Positions 1-5,570 of a stretch of DNA of 6,701 bases are shown here, piece by piece (the first letter of the stretch is position 1; the number at the start of each line of letters is the position of its first letter). The stretch spans positions 1 through 6,701 of the forward strand of contig CAZBCK010000050.1 of NCBI GenBank assembly GCA_964490635.1. Reading direction: 5' to 3'. Both the position numbers and the translations under genes were made by a program. The stretch comes from JAYEHC01 sp964490635 (GTDB lineage Bacteria > Patescibacteriota > Minisyncoccia > JAHIHE01 > JAGLIN01). Below the pieces are notes generated by a model. It saw only the letters and a program-made list of their open reading frames with translations. It did no database searches and was not told where the DNA came from.

Positions 1-965
1 TTTAATATTCCATTCTGCGCGCCGAATTCGCTGACGACATTGCCGGCATTGATTATTCCAAATTTCAAAGCGGTTTCCAGGTCACCAGTCAGTATAAATC
101 CTCCAACTAAAGCCGAACCAAACGAGTCCCCCGCGCCAGTCGTGTCAATCCTGTCTTTGGAAGTGGCGGGAGAAAACAAAACATTTTTGTTGCCGCCAAA
201 TAAATAAGCTCCATTCACTCCATCCGTTACGGCAACTGTTTTTGGTCCCCAGCTCTTTATGGCTTTACACAAAACAGCCATATCATTAATTTCATTGTAA
301 TCCAATTTTATATTTTTGTCGCTCTGAACCAATTCAATCGCTTCGTCTTTGTTAACAATTAAAATTTCTGTATTCTTCAAAAGTTCCGCTATTTTATCTT
401 TTCCAGCGCTAATTTGTGTCGCGCCGGGATTCCAGGCTAATTTTATCTTACTTTCTTCAATCGTCTTATTTATTTCACTTAAACCTTCTTCCCAATTCCC
501 CGCTAAAGAAGTCAGATAGATCCACTCGTTTTTATTTATATTATCTTTTTTAATCTCCAGATAATCACTCGCGCCTTTATAAACAAAAATAACCCGCTCG
601 CCTCCGCCTTTGTTTTTATTAACCACAATAAGAGCAAATCCGGTTTTTTTGTTTTCGTCAGTCTGAACCAGATCTGTTTTGACCCCAATTTTTTTTAGAT
701 TTTTTATAGCCGATTCTCCTTCACCGTCATTCCCAACCCGGCAATTTACAGAGGTTTCTATTCCGATCCGGACAAAAGTAGCAGCGGCATTGCACGCCCC
801 ACCACCGAAGTTAAGATAAACACCATCGCTTTTTATTTTCGCACCATACTCAAAAGCAAGCAACGATTGTTCTGTTAGATTTTCCGGCGTTTTAATAATT
901 TTTCCTTTATCAGTTAAAAAAGTTATATCCCGAACTGCGCTTCCAATTGTAGTGATATTTGACAT
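1..965 (-). CDS. PfkB-family carbohydrate kinase (ribokinase-like), C-terminal end cut by the window edge
   Basis: This reading frame starts at ATG 965-963 and stays open to the left edge, so 321 residues are visible. PfkB kinases are usually 300-330 residues, so only a few residues are probably missing. The protein begins MSNITTIGSAVRDITF. It has the N-terminal glycine motif NFGGGACNAA at residues 52-61 and the C-terminal signature DTTGAGDSF at 274-282. In this family Asp280 of GAGD is the catalytic base and the preceding glycines form the anion hole. The family phosphorylates sugars or nucleosides with ATP or ADP in the cytoplasm; the substrate cannot be read from the sequence. A ribose or ribose-1-phosphate substrate would fit the nearby ribose-1,5-bisphosphate isomerase homologue, but that is speculation across several genes. 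It lies 23 nt downstream of tsaC and is probably cotranscribed with it. No Shine-Dalgarno site is visible. Confidence 0.93.
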   Translation of the reverse strand, partial: MSNITTIGSAVRDITFLTDKGKIIKTPENLTEQSLLAFEYGAKIKSDGVYLNFGGGACNAAATFVRIGIETSVNCRVGNDGEGESAIKNLKKIGVKTDLVQTDENKKTGFALIVVNKNKGGGERVIFVYKGASDYLEIKKDNINKNEWIYLTSLAGNWEEGLSEINKTIEESKIKLAWNPGATQISAGKDKIAELLKNTEILIVNKDEAIELVQSDKNIKLDYNEINDMAVLCKAIKSWGPKTVAVTDGVNGAYLFGGNKNVLFSPATSKDRIDTTGAGDSFGSALVGGFILTGDLETALKFGIINAGNVVSEFGAQNGIL

Positions 966-988
966 AGATTTTAATTTAAAAAAATATA

Positions 989-1642
989 TTAGCTTTGAAA
1001 TTTTTCAAAGAATTCTTTAATCTCGTTCATCCCAACGATTCCAATTCTCAATATTTTGGGGATTCCTGTTGTCAGATCGATAATTGTTGACGATTTTGGA
1101 TTTCCTACTTTTCCGGCATTTATAAACAAATCCGGTTTCAACTCGCTAGATTCAAACTTTGAAATTATTCTATTCGGATCCAGCAAATTTTTCTCTCCGG
1201 AAATATTCGCGCTGGTCGCAGTTATCGGAAAATCTATTTTATTCATCAGAGCTGAAATAAATTCATTATCCGAAATTCTCACCGCCACAGTTTCTCCGTT
1301 TCCCGTTAAAGCATACGGAAGAATATCTTTTTTTCTTAGTCTAATCGTGATCGGTCCCGGCCATATTTTATTTAGTATTTTTTCTACTCTTAAATCAACA
1401 CACGCGATCTTTCTTACCATTTTTATATCTCTTGCAATAATTAACAATGGCTTGCTCCTGTCTCGTTTTTTTATTTTATAAATTTTCAAAACCGCATCCT
1501 CGTCCAGAGTGTTCGCGCCAAGTCCATACAAAGTATCTGTCGGATAAATAACAACTTTTCCGCCTTTTAAAATTTTAGTGGCAATTTCTGATATTTCTTC
1601 TATTTGATTTTTGTCGCTTAGATCAAGTTTTATCTGTTCCAT
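989..1642 (-). CDS. tsaC: L-threonylcarbamoyladenylate synthase (TsaC/Sua5/YrdC family)
   Basis: This 217-residue protein makes threonylcarbamoyl-AMP from threonine, bicarbonate and ATP. TsaD/B/E then transfer the group to A37 of ANN-decoding tRNAs to give t6A. One YrdC domain fills most of the protein. Family motifs are YPTDTLYGLG (33-42), the basic loop KIKKRDRSKPL (56-66), WPGPIT (94-99), VAVRISD (119-125), TATSANISGE (141-150) and STIIDL (185-190). The length matches the short TsaC/YwlC form; the extra C-terminal Sua5 domain of long homologues is absent. ATG 1642 is the only good start, as the conserved fold begins a few residues later. There is no ribosome site, and a weak promoter candidate ends about 6 nt upstream, so leaderless translation is possible. 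The PfkB kinase follows 23 nt downstream. Confidence 0.95.
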   Translation of the reverse strand: MEQIKLDLSDKNQIEEISEIATKILKGGKVVIYPTDTLYGLGANTLDEDAVLKIYKIKKRDRSKPLLIIARDIKMVRKIACVDLRVEKILNKIWPGPITIRLRKKDILPYALTGNGETVAVRISDNEFISALMNKIDFPITATSANISGEKNLLDPNRIISKFESSELKPDLFINAGKVGNPKSSTIIDLTTGIPKILRIGIVGMNEIKEFFEKFQS

Positions 1643-1648
1643 AAATAT

Positions 1649-1677
1649 AATTTACCATAAATTAACTTTTTTATCAA
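1649..1677 (-). promoter_or_regulatory. Possible promoter for tsaC
   Basis: On the minus strand TTGATA (1677-1672, five of six matches to the -35 consensus) lies 17 nt from TAAATT (1654-1649, four of six to the -10). The predicted start falls on or next to the tsaC ATG, so the transcript would be nearly leaderless. The surroundings are very AT-rich, so chance matches are likely. The upstream gene rplU has its own terminator, which makes a separate promoter for tsaC likely somewhere here. Confidence 0.3.
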
Positions 1678-1705
1678 CTTAAATTTTTAATTAGATTCTT
1701 AATTT

Positions 1706-1797
1706 CCCCCTCCTTAGACAAGGAAGGACTAGGAGTAGTTGAAGATTTAGATAGTTTTCCAACCCCTCCCAACCTCCCCTTTTCTGAGAGAAGGAGC
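1706..1797. repeat. Degenerate palindromic intergenic element (C/G-skewed hairpins)
   Basis: Between rplU and tsaC lies a stretch built from three nested or adjacent inverted repeats. The first is TCCTT/AAGGA at 1711-1724. The second is an imperfect arm pair at about 1732-1741 and 1760-1769 (8 of 10 complementary). The third is a CTCC...TTTCT/AGAA.GGAG hairpin at 1774-1796. Runs of C on one side and G on the other make it unlike the surrounding AT-rich DNA. The 10-mer AACCTCCCCT at 1771-1780 recurs in the same orientation at 2271-2280 inside the MITE-like element on the other side of rplU, which suggests related, decayed repeats. No coding capacity is visible. Confidence 0.5.
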
Positions 1798-1816
1798 TTC
1801 GTGATTTACAACAAAT

Positions 1817-1854
1817 AAAAAAAGACCTCAATTATACAAAATAAAGTCTTTTTT
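1817..1854 (-). terminator. Intrinsic terminator of rplU
   Basis: Starting 12 nt after the rplU stop codon, the minus strand reads AAAAAAGAC (1854-1846), a 19-nt loop, then GTCTTTTTT (1826-1818) and a further T at 1817. This is a perfect 9-bp stem ending in a T-run. The stem is AT-rich and the loop is large, so it may be weak. The A-run/T-run symmetry means it could act in both directions. It separates rplU from tsaC. Confidence 0.6.
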
Positions 1855-1865
1855 AAATCAAAATT

Positions 1866-2183
1866 TTATACTGTGATCTTTTCAATTTCAATTTCCGTAA
1901 AGAATTGCCTGTGTCCCGCTCTTCTGTTATACCTCTTCTTCGCTTTATGTTTCACAACTTCAATTTTTCTAGCTCTGCCTTGCTTTAATATTTTTGCCTC
2001 AACCTCAGCACCTTTAATTATCGGCTCGCCGATATTAATGTGTTCACCGTCTTCTGAAGAAGTCAGCAAAATTTGATCAAAAACAAACTTCGTTCCTTCC
2101 TCGCCTTTAATCTTTTCAATTTTTAATTTATTCTTCGGAGAAACTTTATACTGTTTCCCGCCAGTTTTTACAACCGCAATCAT
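1866..2183 (-). CDS. rplU: 50S ribosomal protein bL21
   Basis: This 105-residue protein is bL21, a small 23S rRNA-binding protein of the bacterial large subunit (103 residues in E. coli). The N-terminus MIAVVKTGGKQYKV and the basic C-terminal segment around KKRYNRRAGHRQFFTEIEI are the family signatures, and the length is complete. The bL21 family is bacterial, which argues against an archaeal source for the window despite archaeal-type genes nearby. In most bacteria rpmA (bL27) follows rplU directly. Here a terminator and a palindromic repeat follow instead, so rplU seems to be a single-gene unit. The start at ATG 2183 has no Shine-Dalgarno site. A MITE-like element ends 20 bp upstream and a possible promoter overlaps its end. 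Confidence 0.97.
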   Translation of the reverse strand: MIAVVKTGGKQYKVSPKNKLKIEKIKGEEGTKFVFDQILLTSSEDGEHINIGEPIIKGAEVEAKILKQGRARKIEVVKHKAKKRYNRRAGHRQFFTEIEIEKITV

Positions 2184-2195
2184 AATTGTTTTGTT

Positions 2196-2224
2196 ATTAT
2201 ATATAGGACTTACGCGTTTGCAAA
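2196..2224 (-). promoter_or_regulatory. Possible rplU promoter at the MITE boundary
   Basis: On the minus strand a consensus -10, TATAAT (2201-2196), sits 17 nt from TTTGCA (2224-2219), which matches four of six positions of TTGACA. The predicted start is about 6-7 nt before the rplU ATG at 2183, giving an almost leaderless mRNA, in line with the missing ribosome site. The -35 and spacer lie inside the terminal inverted repeat of the MITE-like element, and the -10 lies just outside it. The -10 match is exact, but AT-rich DNA gives such matches by chance. Confidence 0.4.
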
Positions 2225-2379
2225 AATTTTAAGCTATTTTTTAAATTTTCCTGTTTTCAATATCTCACCTAACCTCCCCTAAAAGAGGAGGGATTATTGC
2301 CTCTCCTACGGAGAGGAATTGGCTCTCCCTTTTTTAGGGGAGAGTTAAAGAGAGTATCAGGCAAACACATAAGTCCTAT
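2203..2379. mobile_element. MITE-like non-autonomous element with 19-bp terminal inverted repeats
   Basis: The left end ATAGGACTTACGCGTTTGC (2203-2221) and the right end GCAAACACATAAGTCCTAT (2361-2379) are inverted repeats matching at 17 of 19 positions. Inside are long imperfect inverted arms (about 2263-2291 and 2323-2353) with a perfect apical hairpin CCTCTCC-TAC-GGAGAGG (2300-2316). A further hairpin lies in the right arm (CTCTCCC/GGGAGAG, 2323-2329 and 2338-2344). The whole element can fold back on itself. The left half has about 30 extra AT-rich bases between terminal repeat and arm. The flanks TTATATA (left) and TTATATT (right) could be a 6-7 bp target duplication, but both are low-complexity. 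There is no transposase, so it would be moved in trans. I do not recognise the parent IS family. Confidence 0.65.
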
Positions 2380-2658
2380 TATATTTAAAATATTTTTTAG
2401 AGAAGGGATAGCTTCAGCTTTTTATAAAGAAAGAATAAAGCAAGTCATCCCAGTGCCATACCGTAGTTTCAGCACTTGCACTTGTTACGATAATGTGTGG
2501 ACAGACCTTACTCAATGCCAAATCTAGATTTAAGATAAAACCTCCTAAAGACGAAACCAATCGTCAAAGTTTTTCTTTTTTCTACACTCCAACATTAGAG
2601 CAATTTTATCGTATTAATCGGGTTTAGATCACTACATATGCTGTGTCGAGTGTGGTCA
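2380..2658. other. Unrecognised intergenic stretch, possible structured transcript or decayed gene
   Basis: No convincing gene is found between the MITE-like element and the dyad at 2659. On the minus strand, downstream of the promoter at 2687-2715, several stems are possible: CTCTA-ATGT-TGGAG (about 2588-2601), GACGA-TTGGTT-TCGTC (about 2551-2566), and GCAAGTGC (2479-2472) pairing with GCAC (2456-2453) and TTGC (2443-2440). On the plus strand a 44-codon frame runs from ATG 2493 to a stop at 2627. It begins MCGQTLLNAK and ends EQFYRINRV, with no ribosome site. On the minus strand a 17-codon frame (MVVITIMTTLDTAYVVI, 2677-2624) begins almost at the predicted transcription start. These options exclude one another in part, and none matches a family I know. 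Confidence 0.3.
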
Positions 2659-2679
2659 TTATGGTTATTACTACCATAA
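2659..2679. promoter_or_regulatory. Dyad at the predicted transcription start
   Basis: TTATGGT (2659-2665) and ACCATAA (2673-2679) are a perfect 7-bp inverted repeat around a 7-nt centre. They lie right at and just downstream of the start predicted for the promoter at 2687-2715. The position suits either an operator or a 5' stem-loop on the RNA. The 8-mer TACTACCA also occurs twice in direct orientation (2669-2676 and 2688-2695), the second overlapping the -10 box. Confidence 0.4.
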
Positions 2680-2686
2680 CAACTAA

Positions 2687-2715
2687 ATACTACCAGCCAA
2701 TGGCTTTTGTGTCAA
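2687..2715 (-). promoter_or_regulatory. Sigma-70-type promoter reading toward rplU
   Basis: The minus strand carries a perfect -35 box TTGACA (2715-2710), a 17-nt spacer and TAGTAT (2692-2687), five of six matches to the -10 consensus. This is the best promoter match in the window. Transcription would start near 2680, more than 490 nt upstream of rplU, and read through the unrecognised stretch and the MITE-like element. It could drive rplU with a long leader or a separate small RNA. Confidence 0.55.
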
Positions 2716-2733
2716 GAAAAAAATCCTAGCAAT

Positions 2734-2816
2734 CGGAGTATCAAACGAGCAATAGCGGAGTTTGATTGAAATATCAACGAATAGTAGAACTCCGCTGTCG
2801 CTCGTTCTACACTCCG
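2734..2816. repeat. Paired hairpins with complementary loops (REP doublet-like), possible terminator
   Basis: Two 7-bp perfect stems face each other. The first is ATCAAAC/GTTTGAT (2740-2746, 2760-2766). The second is GTAGAAC/GTTCTAC (2784-2790, 2804-2810). Each has a 13-nt loop, and the two loops (GAGCAATAGCGGA and TCCGCTGTCGCTC) are complementary at 11 of 13 positions. Outer CGGAGT (2734-2739) and ACTCCG (2811-2816) also pair. The unit is therefore an inverted pair of related 33-nt sequences that can fold as two hairpins or one long one. It starts 9 nt after the stop of the transferase gene. A T7 run follows on the minus strand (2723-2717) about 10 nt after the hairpin, so a role in ending transcription or protecting the mRNA 3' end is possible. 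The layout resembles REP/BIME elements. Confidence 0.6.
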
Positions 2817-2825
2817 TATAAAGAA

Positions 2826-3869
2826 TTACTCTTTATTTTTTTTTCCTCTCAATTCCAGCCCAAAAACAATCACAGTCATTAAAATAAATAAAACCGCCAA
2901 AGACAATACCTTGCCAACACTTTGAAAAGCAAGCGCGGAGATGCCAAAAATCAGACAAATAAAATAAATAAATAAAACTACTTTTTTCTGTGTCCATCCC
3001 AGTTCCAAAAGTCTATAATGAAAATGAAGCCTATCGCCTTGAAATGGTGACTTTTTGTTTTTTATTCTTTTCGCTATTACCCAAACAGCGTCTAAGATCG
3101 GAAATCCCATTATCAAAAGCGCGGTGGCAATTTTCCCGCCGGAGAATATCGCAATGACAGCAAGGATAAATCCCAGGAACATTGATCCGCTTGTGCCCAT
3201 AAAAATCTTCGCGGGATAAAAATTAAAAAACAAAAATCCCAAAATCGCGCCAGCTAAAATTATGGATATTATTCCCAGTGGCGGCTGGTTTACCAAACTG
3301 GAAATGCTCAGAAAAAATAAAGTCACCGCGCCAATCAACCCAACTCCGCCTGCCAATCCATCAAGCCCATCAAGCCAATTCATTATATTCATAAACCCAA
3401 CGATCCAAAAAAATATAAACAATGAACCGAGAATTGAATATTGAATATTGAATATTGAATATTGAATTTGATCTAGTCTGAACTCAGCTCCGCCAAATGG
3501 ATTGGCGATATAATCAACGCTTAGCCCAGCATAAATTATTATTAAAACTATAACAATTTGTCCTAACAATTGCTTCTTCCACGACAAATTTTTTAGATCA
3601 TCACAAACGCCAAAAAATAAAATTAGCAAAGAGGAAATAATTACCCCCCATTTCAAATCATCAAACTGCAGATCACCATTCAGAAAAATAGTCGCTAAAA
3701 AAGAAATTATGACAGCGACTCCTCCAAATCTGGCAATATTTTTCCAATGAATTTTATTTTTTTTTAACTTGTCATACAATTTATATTTGTCCCCAAATTT
3801 AATAAAAGCTCTTGTTAAAACAAGAGACAAGACAAACGCTATTAAAAATGGTTTGAGATATATAAACAT
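2826..3869 (-). CDS. WecA/MraY-family polyprenyl-phosphate sugar-1-phosphate transferase
   Basis: This 347-residue, highly hydrophobic protein (about ten membrane segments) belongs to the glycosyltransferase 4 family (MraY/WecA/TagO). These enzymes move a sugar-1-phosphate, usually from UDP-GlcNAc, onto undecaprenyl phosphate at the inner membrane face. Family motifs are the Mg-binding DD at 90-91 in FFGVCDDLKNLSW, NWLDGLDGL at 164-172, FNFYPAKIFMGTSGSMFLGF beginning at 215, and the cytoplasmic HFHYRLLELG at 282-291. The last resembles the HxHHRLLE of WecA more than MraY, so a WecA/TagO-like role is favoured. Thr226 stands where the family normally has Asp (MGDSGS). Residues 135-146 (QYSIFNIQYSIL region) are encoded by a 7-bp tandem repeat in a loop. 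The start at 3869 lies 7 nt after the UMP kinase stop, with no Shine-Dalgarno site; it is the last gene of the operon. Confidence 0.92.
   Translation of the reverse strand: MFIYLKPFLIAFVLSLVLTRAFIKFGDKYKLYDKLKKNKIHWKNIARFGGVAVIISFLATIFLNGDLQFDDLKWGVIISSLLILFFGVCDDLKNLSWKKQLLGQIVIVLIIIYAGLSVDYIANPFGGAEFRLDQIQYSIFNIQYSILGSLFIFFWIVGFMNIMNWLDGLDGLAGGVGLIGAVTLFFLSISSLVNQPPLGIISIILAGAILGFLFFNFYPAKIFMGTSGSMFLGFILAVIAIFSGGKIATALLIMGFPILDAVWVIAKRIKNKKSPFQGDRLHFHYRLLELGWTQKKVVLFIYFICLIFGISALAFQSVGKVLSLAVLFILMTVIVFGLELRGKKNKE
3434..3467. repeat. 7-bp tandem repeat (TTGAATA, about 4.9 copies) inside the transferase gene
   Basis: Four perfect TTGAATA units (3434-3461) are followed by TTGAAT. On the coding strand this reads as repeated TATTCAA and encodes the peptide repeat IQYSIFNIQYSI in the loop before the membrane segment that precedes NWLDGLDG. 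Because the unit is 7 bp, gain or loss of one unit shifts the reading frame, while three units add exactly seven residues. Confidence 0.9.
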
Positions 3870-3876
3870 TTAAATT

Positions 3877-4578
3877 TTATTTTATTACAGTCCCCGCAAA
3901 AATTTTCCCATCCAGATAATTTTCAAAATTCTTTAATTTTTTTCCGTTTAGAATCGCTACTTCAATTCCCAGTTTTTCCGCTTCACGGCTAGCAATAGGA
4001 TCAAACGGGCTATTCATTCTTGGCTTCCATTTATTGCCAACGATTTTTCTAAAATCTTTCCAGCTAATATTTTCAATTGGTTTCGCATTTTTATATTTCT
4101 TTGGGTCATTGTCATAAACATAATCAATATTGGAAAGATTGACTAAGTTTCCAATCCCATAGGTTTTCGCGACATATACCGTGTCATAATCAGTTGACCA
4201 GCCAGGCTTGTATCCGGAGCCGATGATAATTGGCTTATTCGTAACAATTTTCCGGTGCGGATTTGTGATAGTTTCTTTGCACACCAAATCGTCAAACAAA
4301 ATTCTCATAAGTTGCGCATTGTATCTCGTCGCATAAATTCCAATCCAGTCCAGTTCGCTATTTTTAAGTTTCCTGACTTTCTTTGCGGCATCATTATATT
4401 TTCTATTAAGTTCCCCGCCTCCGCACATAATTATAAACTTATTTCCCTTTTTCACCTTTCTAAAAATCAGCTTTCTGAATTTTTTTATAAATTCATAATC
4501 AACTTCATCGGGAACGATCAAAGACCCACCAAGAGAAATAATGTAAGTTTTTTTATTTTGTTTTTCTTTTTTAGACAT
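3877..4578 (-). CDS. pyrH: UMP kinase, archaeal type (amino-acid kinase fold)
   Basis: This 233-residue protein phosphorylates UMP to UDP with ATP in pyrimidine synthesis. Motifs in order from ATG 4578: SLGGSL (15-20, phosphate loop), CGGGELNRKY (52-61), DWIGIYATRYNAQLM (77-91), GWSTDYDTVYVA (126-137), NLSNIDYVYDNDP (147-159) and NSPFDPIAS (189-197). The IGI.ATR.NA, PGWSTD and PFDPIA blocks match the archaeal PyrH subfamily rather than the usual bacterial one, which suggests ancient transfer. I chose ATG 4578; a TTG two codons upstream (4584) would add only Met-Ser. Neither has a ribosome site. It lies 12 nt after the isomerase-like gene and 7 nt before the transferase gene, so it is part of the same operon. 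It may also serve UDP-sugar supply for the downstream transferase, though that is only inferred from position. Confidence 0.9.
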   Translation of the reverse strand: MSKKEKQNKKTYIISLGGSLIVPDEVDYEFIKKFRKLIFRKVKKGNKFIIMCGGGELNRKYNDAAKKVRKLKNSELDWIGIYATRYNAQLMRILFDDLVCKETITNPHRKIVTNKPIIIGSGYKPGWSTDYDTVYVAKTYGIGNLVNLSNIDYVYDNDPKKYKNAKPIENISWKDFRKIVGNKWKPRMNSPFDPIASREAEKLGIEVAILNGKKLKNFENYLDGKIFAGTVIK

Positions 4579-4590
4579 AGACAAAACTAT

Positions 4591-5559
4591 TTACAATAAA
4601 CTTGGATAATTATCTCTTATAATATCTTTCATTTCCTCCGGTCTTATAACTCCAAATTCGGTAATAAACCCTGTAATAAACTCCGGCGAAACCATATCAA
4701 ATGCAAAATTTACAATATTAAGACCTTTTGGCGATTCCATCCATAAATTTTTATATGACTCAATTTCCACCGGAATGTCCGTAATATCATAGAATCCTTT
4801 TTTAATTTTCAAAACGCTCGTAACAATATAAACAGGAATTTTTTCATATTGCGCCGATACTGCAATTCCATAACTTCCCACTTTATTTATTGAAACACCG
4901 TTTATTGTAATTGCGTCAGATCCCATTAGGACCAAATCAATATCAAGTTCGCTCCCGCTCTTTTTGCTAATGACAAATGGAGCAGCGCTATCCATAATCA
5001 TTGTTACATCTATGTTGTCATCTACCATTTTTTTTGCTGTTACTCTCCCTTGAAAAACAGGTCTTGTTTCCGTACTAAACACTTTTAAGTTTATGCCATC
5101 TTTGCCGCCAGTAACTGATCTTAAAATATTACGCACGCCTGAAGAATGGCAATGAGTGAATATATTAAGCGGTCTATATTTTTTTGTGATCGATTTTATA
5201 ACCTTCACTCCGTTTTTGACAAACAATTTTTCGTTTTCCTTTATCGTTTTTTTGAATTCGTTTGTTTTATTGATAACAATTTTACTGCAATCTTCCACAC
5301 TCTTTACTTTTGAATCTTGTAATTCAAAAAGTATAAAACCGAGCACATTCTGAGCCATTGTCTCGCTTGGTTTCATCAACGATAATTTTTTAGCGATATT
5401 TCTTATTTCCACTATAAAATCTTCCTTGCTTTTTGATCGTTTCATTATTTCTTTTTTATCCTCAAGCAAAGCATCAATAACTATTCTGGTTACAGTGGTA
5501 GCACCTTGAACTTGAAACGATTTCGTGTCTTTAAACATTTTGTCAAATTCCTTACTCAT
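4591..5559 (-). CDS. Ribose-1,5-bisphosphate isomerase / eIF2B-alpha-like family protein
   Basis: This 322-residue protein has the IF-2B fold (PF01008): a helical N-terminal half to about residue 125, then a Rossmann-like C-terminal domain. Residues matching the catalytic set of sugar-phosphate isomerases in this family are Cys137 in HCHS (136-139) and Asp215 in MGSD (212-215). Also present are STETRP (162-167), QGR (170-172) and the INKVGS block (224-229). The HCHS form and the INGVSINK segment fit archaeal ribose-1,5-bisphosphate isomerase better than methylthioribose-1-phosphate isomerase (HCNAG) or regulatory eIF2B subunits, which lack the pair. Ribose-1,5-bisphosphate isomerase makes ribulose-1,5-bisphosphate from the product of AMP phosphorolysis, feeding RuBisCO. 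Those partner genes are not in this window, so the pathway is inferred. It starts at ATG 5559, 11 nt after the oxidoreductase gene, with no Shine-Dalgarno site. Alternative: a regulatory or methylthioribose-1-phosphate isomerase homologue. Confidence 0.82.
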   Translation of the reverse strand: MSKEFDKMFKDTKSFQVQGATTVTRIVIDALLEDKKEIMKRSKSKEDFIVEIRNIAKKLSLMKPSETMAQNVLGFILFELQDSKVKSVEDCSKIVINKTNEFKKTIKENEKLFVKNGVKVIKSITKKYRPLNIFTHCHSSGVRNILRSVTGGKDGINLKVFSTETRPVFQGRVTAKKMVDDNIDVTMIMDSAAPFVISKKSGSELDIDLVLMGSDAITINGVSINKVGSYGIAVSAQYEKIPVYIVTSVLKIKKGFYDITDIPVEIESYKNLWMESPKGLNIVNFAFDMVSPEFITGFITEFGVIRPEEMKDIIRDNYPSLL

Positions 5560-5570
5560 ATTTTTATTTT

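Noticed and set aside
1056..1481. 141-codon plus-strand frame
   Set aside because: Antisense shadow of tsaC, whose family motifs are intact on the minus strand.
2297..2527. 76-codon plus-strand frame starting inside the MITE-like element
   Set aside because: Its first third is translated hairpin arm sequence and the rest crosses the right terminal repeat into unrelated DNA; no ribosome site and no recognisable domain.
2380..2680. tmRNA, RNase P RNA or SRP RNA in the gene-less stretch
   Set aside because: The conserved cores of these RNAs that I know were not found on either strand by eye.
2818..2840. Plus-strand terminator (TAAAGA/TCTTTA stem followed by T8)
   Set aside because: The stem is 6 bp with a single G-C pair and overlaps the end of the minus-strand transferase gene; no plus-strand gene leads into it convincingly.
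3434..3467. CRISPR array
   Set aside because: Units are 7 bp with no spacers and lie inside a coding frame.
4579..4584. TTG at 4584 as the UMP kinase start
   Set aside because: ATG at 4578 is the stronger start codon and nothing conserved is lost; the two choices differ by only two residues.
3262..5353. Shorter plus-strand frames at 3262-3444, 4255-4599 and 5156-5353, and likewise 1873-2076
   Set aside because: All are antisense to genes with clear family motifs and show no domain or start signal of their own.
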